A stretch of DNA of 5,607 nt from Microbacteriaceae bacterium (lineage in GTDB: Bacteria; Actinomycetota; Actinomycetes; Actinomycetales; Microbacteriaceae): positions 1 to 5,607 of the forward strand of contig JAHEAT010000057.1 of NCBI GenBank assembly GCA_024642605.1. The letters are read 5' to 3'. The notes beneath the pieces are model-generated. The model saw only the letters and a list, made by a program, of their open reading frames with translations, did no database searches and was not told the origin of the DNA. The number at the start of each line of letters is the position of its first letter. Positions within the stretch are counted from its first letter, which is position 1. Below are positions 1 to 4,298 of this stretch, one piece after another. Made by a program: the position numbers and the translations under genes.

Positions 1-263
1 CACAGCAGATCAGCAGTGCCAGCAGATACTCCCTGTATAACGACCCGTTGAATCTTTTGGCAGTCGACGGCCCAACCAATGAATCCAAGGGTGACGGCGA
101 TGCTGCCACCTGGTTGCCGCCGAATAAGGGCTACCGCTGTGCGTATGTGGCACGTCAAGTGGCTGTGAAGGCTAAATACCGACTATGGGTGACTTCGGCG
201 GAGAAGGCAGCTATCCAAGGTGTTTTGGCTAGCTGCCCAAAGCAGACCATCCCGGCCGGTTAA
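1..263 (+). CDS. HNH endonuclease family protein (DUF1524 type), C-terminal part only
   Basis: The reading frame is open from base 3 to the TAA at 261-263, giving 86 residues of the C-terminal end; the start lies before the window. The run RYSLYNDPLNLLAVDGPTN, then KGDGDAATWLPPN, then RCAYVARQ and a VKAKYRLWVT stretch is typical of the predicted secreted nucleases of actinobacteria that carry a DUF1524 (GmrSD C-terminal-like) HNH fold. The Asn in the NLLAV...N segment belongs to the conserved core. The catalytic His motif and any signal peptide would lie upstream and cannot be seen. Two cysteines (in YRCAY and near the end in ASC) could form a disulfide, which would fit an exported enzyme. 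The proposed role, cutting extracellular DNA, comes from the family and is not shown here. The following gene starts 114 bases later and has its own ribosome binding site, so the two need not be co-transcribed. Confidence 0.85.
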   Translation, partial: QQISSASRYSLYNDPLNLLAVDGPTNESKGDGDAATWLPPNKGYRCAYVARQVAVKAKYRLWVTSAEKAAIQGVLASCPKQTIPAG

Positions 264-365
264 TTTAGTGTGAACGGGCTGGCTAAACATTGCTGGCAAA
301 TCGGCAAACCTAGCGTTCAAAAGATGCCTCGGGTAGACTGATATTTTGACTGTCCGGCTAGATTC

Positions 366-371
366 AAGAGG
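366..371 (+). promoter_or_regulatory. Ribosome binding site for the lytic transglycosylase gene
   Basis: AAGAGG lies six bases before the ATG at 378 and complements the 3' end of 16S rRNA well. It supports 378 as the start. The preceding intergenic region shows no promoter pair with good spacing. Confidence 0.65.
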
Positions 372-377
372 TTTTTC

Positions 378-1046
378 ATGGGTAGACACGAGGCTTTGCA
401 GCCGTCGCTGTCGCAAAAGGTAGGGCATTTTGCCGACCTTGCCTTTGACAAGACTCCGTTGAACCGCCCACACATACCCAAGCTAAAGCGACACTTTTTT
501 AGACCGTTTTGGGGTTTCATCTTCTCGGTGTCATTCATCCTCGTCACCATTGTTGATCCTTATTCAGGCACCATGGCCAGCGCAAGCACGATGATGGCGT
601 TTGATTTTGCCAATGAAAAAGATCCAACCCAAACTTATGGCTACGCGAGCACTCAACAGATTTCGTTCACTCGTGGTGGCTTCAACATCGTCACCGGTAG
701 CGACGCAGCAGCGATGTTCGTCGAGTCTGCATCTCTTCCGAGCCCTGGAACTGCCAAGGCATACGCCTACGATCTTCTCACCCAGATGAAGTTTGGCGAT
801 GATCAGTATTCATGCCTAGTGAAGCTTTGGGAACGCGAATCGAACTGGCGCGTGAATGCATCGAACGGTGCGTCGGGAGCCTACGGAATTCCACAATCGT
901 TGCCGGGCACAAAGATGGCAAGCGAAGGCGCCGACTGGTTGACCAACCCAGAAACTCAAATTCGTTGGGGAGTGAAATACATCAAGGCGCGCTTCGGTGC
1001 ACCATGTGGAGCATTGGCTCACTCGGACAAATTCGGCTGGTACTAA
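378..1046 (+). CDS. Membrane-anchored lytic transglycosylase (SLT-like domain)
   Basis: A 222-residue protein. Residues 1-43 are polar and basic, residues 44-59 form one hydrophobic helix, residues 60-130 look like a linker, and residues 131-222 resemble the soluble lytic transglycosylase domain common in actinobacteria. The catalytic Glu is probably E154 in LWERESNW, followed by NASNGASGAYGIPQ, the ADW...NPETQIRWG block and a terminal FGWY, all typical of this group. Two cysteines (C146, C210) bracket the domain and may pair. The family cleaves the MurNAc-GlcNAc bond of peptidoglycan to leave 1,6-anhydroMurNAc; the substrate here is inferred. The N-terminus should be cytoplasmic and the enzyme domain external, either tethered or released after cleavage near GTMASAS. 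The protein ends exactly at the domain end, as in relatives, so it looks complete. Its TAA overlaps the ATG of the next gene by one base. An alternative label is aggregation-promoting-factor-like protein, which shares this domain. Confidence 0.85.
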   Translation: MGRHEALQPSLSQKVGHFADLAFDKTPLNRPHIPKLKRHFFRPFWGFIFSVSFILVTIVDPYSGTMASASTMMAFDFANEKDPTQTYGYASTQQISFTRGGFNIVTGSDAAAMFVESASLPSPGTAKAYAYDLLTQMKFGDDQYSCLVKLWERESNWRVNASNGASGAYGIPQSLPGTKMASEGADWLTNPETQIRWGVKYIKARFGAPCGALAHSDKFGWY

Positions 1047-1348
1047 TGCCACGCAGCAACCGCCCGAAACGCTCGAAGCCTCGAATCGATGAAGTCGACG
1101 AAATTGACCTCTCAACTGTTCGGTTGGGTCTTCGACGCACCGAGATTAAGCGCGGAGTTGAATACACGACCCAGACCAGCATTGGCGCGAACGCGGATGA
1201 CGGCAAAACCTGGGTATGCCCACACTGCCACCTCCAAATCAGCAAAGGCATCAGTCACATGGTGGCCTGGGATGAGATTCGCGGCGTTGACACCCGTCGA
1301 CACTTTCACAATGCCTGTTGGAAGTCATTTCAAGGACCACTTTTGTGA
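1046..1348 (+). CDS. Small Cys/His putative zinc-binding protein (often labelled ATP/GTP-binding protein)
   Basis: A 100-residue protein. The start MPRSNRPKRSKPR is basic and matches what I recall of a small conserved actinobacterial family usually named ATP/GTP-binding protein. Residues 20-50 include LGLRRTEIKRG. The C-terminal half has CPHC (C58, C61), H71 in SHMVAW, then RRHFHNACW with H86, H88 and C91. This Cys2...His/Cys pattern suggests one bound zinc ion in a treble-clef or ribbon-like fold. No true Walker A motif is present: G47...GKT at 53-55 has one residue too many between the glycines. The function is unknown. The same frame is open upstream to 812, but that part runs across the transglycosylase domain and is unlike the family, so ATG 1046 is preferred. 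The upstream Shine-Dalgarno match is poor and the TAATG overlap suggests translation by re-initiation. The stop overlaps the next gene's GTG. Confidence 0.8.
   Translation: MPRSNRPKRSKPRIDEVDEIDLSTVRLGLRRTEIKRGVEYTTQTSIGANADDGKTWVCPHCHLQISKGISHMVAWDEIRGVDTRRHFHNACWKSFQGPLL
1332..1336 (+). promoter_or_regulatory. Ribosome binding site deciding the GTG start of the hydrolase
   Basis: AAGGA lies eight bases before GTG 1345, inside the end of the upstream gene. An in-frame TTG at 1318 has no comparable site, so GTG 1345 is the better start. Confidence 0.65.
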
Positions 1349-2091
1349 GTGAAATTATTGAGGTTAGGTCGGGCGTTGAGTTGCCTTCGCTCAGGGAATC
1401 TGTCACGCTTACCACGTCTGATGGTCTGAAACTAATTGGCGAACTTGCCTTACCGGTTGGCAAAGCGCCGGTGGCAACCTTGATTACACTTCACCCGCTA
1501 CCGACACACGGTGGCTTCATGGACTCACACGTATTGCGCAAGGCGGCCAATCGTTTGCCGTACCTAGCCGACTTGGCGGTTTTGCGTTTCAACACCCGCG
1601 GCACCAGCTCGCCGCACGGAACCAGTGATGGCGAGTTTGGCCACGGTAATACCGAACACGCCGATGTTGCCGCCGCCGTGCAGTTTGCGGTTGACAGGGG
1701 ATTGCCTAACCCTTGGTTAGTTGGCTGGTCTTTTGGCACTGAGTTGGCATTGAAATACGGGGTAGATCACCCGGTTTTAGGTGCGATTCTCTTGTCGCCG
1801 CCACTGCACCGAACATCTTCCGAAGAGCTGCTTCGCTGGAACCACACTGGCAAGCACTTGGTTGCGTTGGTTCCCGAATTTGATGATTACCTGCAACCTG
1901 CGGCAGCCGAAGAGCGCTTCAACGAGGTTGAAGACATCGAGATTATTGGGGTTGAAGGCGCCAAACACTTGTGGGTCGGAGAAGCGGCAACGACTCGCGT
2001 TTTGAATGAAATCGTGAGGGTAGTAAACCCGACCGCTTTCCCGCTCCCGACTACTTTGAGTCTTGGTGCGGGACCAGAATCTGGCGAATAA
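1345..2091 (+). CDS. Alpha/beta hydrolase (serine hydrolase fold)
   Basis: A 248-residue protein counted from GTG 1345. It begins with a beta-rich segment (ESVTLTTSDGLKLIGELALP), followed by the oxyanion-side region TLHPLPTHGGFMDSH and a VLRFNTRGTSSPHGTS loop. The nucleophile elbow GWSFG has Ser129; the acid is probably D180 or D181 in PEFDDYLQP, and the base is H208 in GAKHLWVGE. All three triad positions are thus present in the usual order and spacing. No signal peptide or membrane helix is visible, so it should be cytoplasmic. The family includes small esterases, thioesterases and dienelactone-hydrolase-like enzymes; the substrate cannot be told from sequence. The GTGA overlap with the preceding stop indicates coupling to the small zinc protein. 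The last 14 codons (13 residues and the stop) overlap the 3' end of the convergent membrane protein gene. In-frame TTG 1318 would add nine residues but lacks a ribosome binding site. Confidence 0.87.
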   Translation: MSEIIEVRSGVELPSLRESVTLTTSDGLKLIGELALPVGKAPVATLITLHPLPTHGGFMDSHVLRKAANRLPYLADLAVLRFNTRGTSSPHGTSDGEFGHGNTEHADVAAAVQFAVDRGLPNPWLVGWSFGTELALKYGVDHPVLGAILLSPPLHRTSSEELLRWNHTGKHLVALVPEFDDYLQPAAAEERFNEVEDIEIIGVEGAKHLWVGEAATTRVLNEIVRVVNPTAFPLPTTLSLGAGPESGE

Positions 2092-3103
2092 CTAGAATCG
2101 CAGACGCTGCAACCGGGATGGCGACCAGTGCACCCAATACGCCGAGCAGCGCGCCACCAGATAGTGCAGCGACAACAACAACGGCACCTGGCACGGCAAC
2201 CGCTTTGTTCATGATTCGTGGGCTGATTACGTAGGCCTCTACCTGCATGTAGATCAGGTAGTAAATCGCCGCTACTAGCGCAGTGGTCGGTGAAACGCTA
2301 AGGGCAACCAAGGTCACTATAGCCGCAGCAGTGATGCTTCCTACCAGCGGAATCAGCCCTAGTAACAGAATGATGAAAGCTAGAACCACTGCGAATGGGA
2401 TGCCGGCGATGGTCATGAAGATGTAACTCAACAGGGCGTTAATCAACGCGATGCTGAATTGACCGATTACGTATCGGCCAACTGAACTCGCGACCTGCTC
2501 AGAAATGTCTCGAAACTTCTCTCGTTTTGACGCTGCTACGAGGCTGTAAAGGAAGCTCTTGAATCTGGTTAGTGAAGCCATAAAGTAAAGGCTCAGAATC
2601 AGAATAACTACCGTGGCAAAGAAACCGTTGAAAATATTGACGCCGACCTGGACCACGCCGCCTAACATCTTGGGCCAGTTTGCACTGTCACTCAGGAAGG
2701 TTGAAGCGCTGGCGATCGCGTTTGAGATTGCTCCGCCGAGTTGGTCGTCGAGGCGAATCACCAATGGCAATTGGCCGAAGCCTGAGATTACCGCCGGGGC
2801 GGTTTCGATGAAGTGAGCTCCTTGCGATGCAAGTGTCGGGAGAATTGCCCAAATCAAAGTGGTCAGGCCGCCTAGCAAGACCAAAACCACAGCAAGGATG
2901 GCAATCGAGCGCTTGAGCCCGAAGCCTTCAAGCTTGGTTACGACAGGGTCGAGCCCCAGAGCAATGAAGATTGCCGCAGCCACGTAGGTGATGATGTCGG
3001 CAAGTGTTTGAACCGCGCCACCGATGAGGATCGCGGTTAGAACGCCTAGTCCGCCGAGAATGCCAAGTTGGAAAGAGTTCGTGATTCGTGTTTGCCCTTG
3101 CAT
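2051..3103 (-). CDS. AI-2E family transporter (PerM/YdiK/TqsA-like membrane protein)
   Basis: A 350-residue polytopic membrane protein counted from ATG 3103. Hydrophobic helices lie near residues 12-33, 36-54, 66-90, 155-178, 215-235, 236-268, 271-290 and 304-340. Between helices three and four is a long amphipathic stretch (about 91-154), a hallmark of this family. Family motifs are clear: IPLVGSI, the QVEAYVISPRIMNKAV segment, and GGALLGVLGALVAIPVAA near the C-terminus. Members export small solutes or signals, or act as Na+/H+ antiporters; calling this one an autoinducer-2 exporter is not supported by sequence alone. GTG 3109 is also possible, but the AGTAGG site is only three bases from it and nine from ATG 3103. 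The gene follows the DivIVA-like gene by 29 bases on the same strand, so an operon is likely. Its stop lies inside the convergent hydrolase gene. Confidence 0.9.
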   Translation of the reverse strand: MQGQTRITNSFQLGILGGLGVLTAILIGGAVQTLADIITYVAAAIFIALGLDPVVTKLEGFGLKRSIAILAVVLVLLGGLTTLIWAILPTLASQGAHFIETAPAVISGFGQLPLVIRLDDQLGGAISNAIASASTFLSDSANWPKMLGGVVQVGVNIFNGFFATVVILILSLYFMASLTRFKSFLYSLVAASKREKFRDISEQVASSVGRYVIGQFSIALINALLSYIFMTIAGIPFAVVLAFIILLLGLIPLVGSITAAAIVTLVALSVSPTTALVAAIYYLIYMQVEAYVISPRIMNKAVAVPGAVVVVAALSGGALLGVLGALVAIPVAASAILVIRQILVPHQDSK

Positions 3104-3112
3104 GTTCACAAA

Positions 3113-3118
3113 CCTACT
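3113..3118 (-). promoter_or_regulatory. Ribosome binding site for the AI-2E family gene
   Basis: AGTAGG on the minus strand lies nine bases before ATG 3103 and only three before GTG 3109, which favours the ATG. It sits in the 29-base gap after the DivIVA-like gene. Confidence 0.5.
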
Positions 3119-3132
3119 ATCACTGGCTCGAT

Positions 3133-4221
3133 TTAGCTGCGTGGCTTGCCAGCGCTGTCGAGCACGGCGCGAAGGTTCTTCAAATAAACATCGACTGAAT
3201 CGCGCTCTGCAGAAATTCTGACAGTCGCCTCGGTGGCTTGGGCGATTTCTCGAGCCGCGGAGATTTGTGCCGAAGCGACGATGCTGCGAGCTTCTGCATC
3301 TGCCGAAGCGATGATGGCATCAGCTTTTTGGCGGGTAAGCGTGGTGGTCTGCTGGTTGAACGAGATAGCTGCAGCTTCAAGAGTTTCGGCTTCGAGTCGC
3401 GCAGCATTGGCGCGGGTGAGTGCATTTGAAAGCTGAGAATTGGCGTCATCCAAGTATTTCTGAGTGGTCGCCACGGCCTCTTGATGCTTGCTCAGGTATT
3501 CGGCCTCTGCCTCGGCGCGTCGAGCAGTGAGTTCGAGTTCTAGGTCGATTCGAGCCTGTTCGGTGAAGAGTGCTGCCGCGCTCTCGAAGTCAATGTTTTT
3601 GGTGTTCTCTCGGAAGGCGATTAGTTTGCGCTCCGCGAGGTCGCGTTCGACTTCGGCCTTCAAAGACTGAATTTCGCGACGAGCAGCGGCACGCATCTTG
3701 GCCACCTCGGTCGAGATTGCACCTCGGATGGAACCCGCCTCGCGCATTGCTTCGTCGGCGATTCGAGCGGCCTCCTGCTTGGCCTTTGCAATGATTTCGT
3801 CATAGTCGCAACGAGCAGCACTGATGATTCGGTCGCTTCTGCGCTGTGCTTCGGAAACTAGGGAGTCGTAGTAGCCCTTTGCCTCACCGTGCTGAGCCTC
3901 GACCTCGAGCGCCAAAGACTTGCGCTTGCGTTCGGCTTCGCGTTCTGCTTCGGCTAGAAGGTGTGCCGCCTGATCTTCGGCGGTGCTCAAAATGAGTGCT
4001 GCGCGAGCGCCGACGCCGGTGTAGGTAGGCTTGCCGGCTTCTTGAAGTTCAGCGCGAGCTGTCTCCAGAGCTTTGTTGGTTTCTCTAAGTTCATTTGCCA
4101 GCTGGGAGTTTTGAGCCGAAAGCTGAAGCACTTGCTTGCGAAGGTCGAGCAGTGCGTCGTCAACTGGGCCGCGCTCGTAGCCGCGCAGGGCTACGGGGAA
4201 TTCGGTCTCTTCGACAGACAA
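3133..4221 (-). CDS. DivIVA-domain coiled-coil protein
   Basis: A 362-residue protein counted from TTG 4221, or 368 from GTG 4239. The N-terminal FPVALRGYERGPVDDALL (residues 8-25) matches the DivIVA lipid-binding turn. F8 and R13-G14-Y15 align with F13 and R18-G19-Y20 of Bacillus DivIVA, while the membrane-inserting F17 is replaced here by Leu12. A first coiled coil (about 22-62) is followed by a conserved-looking break, GKPTYTGVGARAALILSTAE (63-82). Then a long Ala/Glu/Arg-rich coiled coil runs to near the end, with clear 11-residue periodicity at about 119-195 and 301-333. There is no signal peptide or membrane helix. DivIVA, Wag31 and Scy-type proteins mark curved membrane at poles and septa and recruit cell-wall machinery in actinobacteria; a similar scaffold role is inferred. 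It is larger than classical DivIVA, so it is probably a paralogue rather than the essential Wag31. It likely forms an operon with the AI-2E family gene downstream. Confidence 0.82.
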   Translation of the reverse strand: MSVEETEFPVALRGYERGPVDDALLDLRKQVLQLSAQNSQLANELRETNKALETARAELQEAGKPTYTGVGARAALILSTAEDQAAHLLAEAEREAERKRKSLALEVEAQHGEAKGYYDSLVSEAQRRSDRIISAARCDYDEIIAKAKQEAARIADEAMREAGSIRGAISTEVAKMRAAARREIQSLKAEVERDLAERKLIAFRENTKNIDFESAAALFTEQARIDLELELTARRAEAEAEYLSKHQEAVATTQKYLDDANSQLSNALTRANAARLEAETLEAAAISFNQQTTTLTRQKADAIIASADAEARSIVASAQISAAREIAQATEATVRISAERDSVDVYLKNLRAVLDSAGKPRS

Positions 4222-4228
4222 GATGCTG

Positions 4229-4233
4229 CTCCT
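4229..4233 (-). promoter_or_regulatory. Ribosome binding site favouring the TTG 4221 start
   Basis: AGGAG on the minus strand lies seven bases before TTG 4221. The in-frame GTG at 4239 has only a poor site (AACGAA) upstream. If GTG 4239 is used, this AGGAG would be coding sequence only. Confidence 0.5.
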
Positions 4234-4250
4234 AGGCACTTCGTTAGAAT

Positions 4251-4268
4251 GGTTACAGGCTGGTAACC
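4251..4268. promoter_or_regulatory. Inverted repeat in a divergent intergenic region, candidate operator
   Basis: GGTTAC and GTAACC are perfect 6-base arms separated by six bases (AGGCTG). The dyad lies near the middle of the 59-bp gap between the outermost possible start of the DivIVA-like gene (4239, minus strand) and the membrane protein gene (4299, plus strand). It is directly next to TAGAAT (4245-4250), a fair plus-strand -10 box without a good -35 partner. On the minus strand TTGAGG (4276-4271) could be a -35 box, but no -10 box at normal spacing is convincing. The size and spacing suit a dimeric repressor or activator. With no T-run and a 6-base stem, a terminator is unlikely. Confidence 0.4.
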
Positions 4269-4298
4269 CGCCTCAAGTTTAGCCTGATTGGATATCGC

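Noticed and set aside
290..307. Hairpin TTGCTG / CGGCAA with a 6-base loop after the nuclease gene
   Set aside because: The stem is only six pairs including one G-T, and no T-run follows. It is too weak to call a terminator, although actinobacterial terminators can lack a T-run.
346..364. TTGACT (346-351) and TAGATT (359-364) as a promoter for the lytic transglycosylase gene
   Set aside because: The spacer is only 7 bases, far below the usual 16-18, so the pair cannot act as one promoter.
812..1045. In-frame upstream extension of the small Cys/His protein (78 extra residues)
   Set aside because: It lies in another frame across the conserved transglycosylase domain, and the family-like start MPRSNRP begins at ATG 1046.
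3233..3670. Several plus-strand open frames opposite the DivIVA-like gene
   Set aside because: They are Ala/Ser/Arg-rich shadows of the Ala/Glu-rich coiled coil on the minus strand, with no domain or start signal of their own.
4211..4250. TCGACA (4211-4216) with TAGAAT (4245-4250) as a promoter for the gene at 4299
   Set aside because: The spacer is 28 bases. Only the TAGAAT box remains plausible, without a partner at normal distance.
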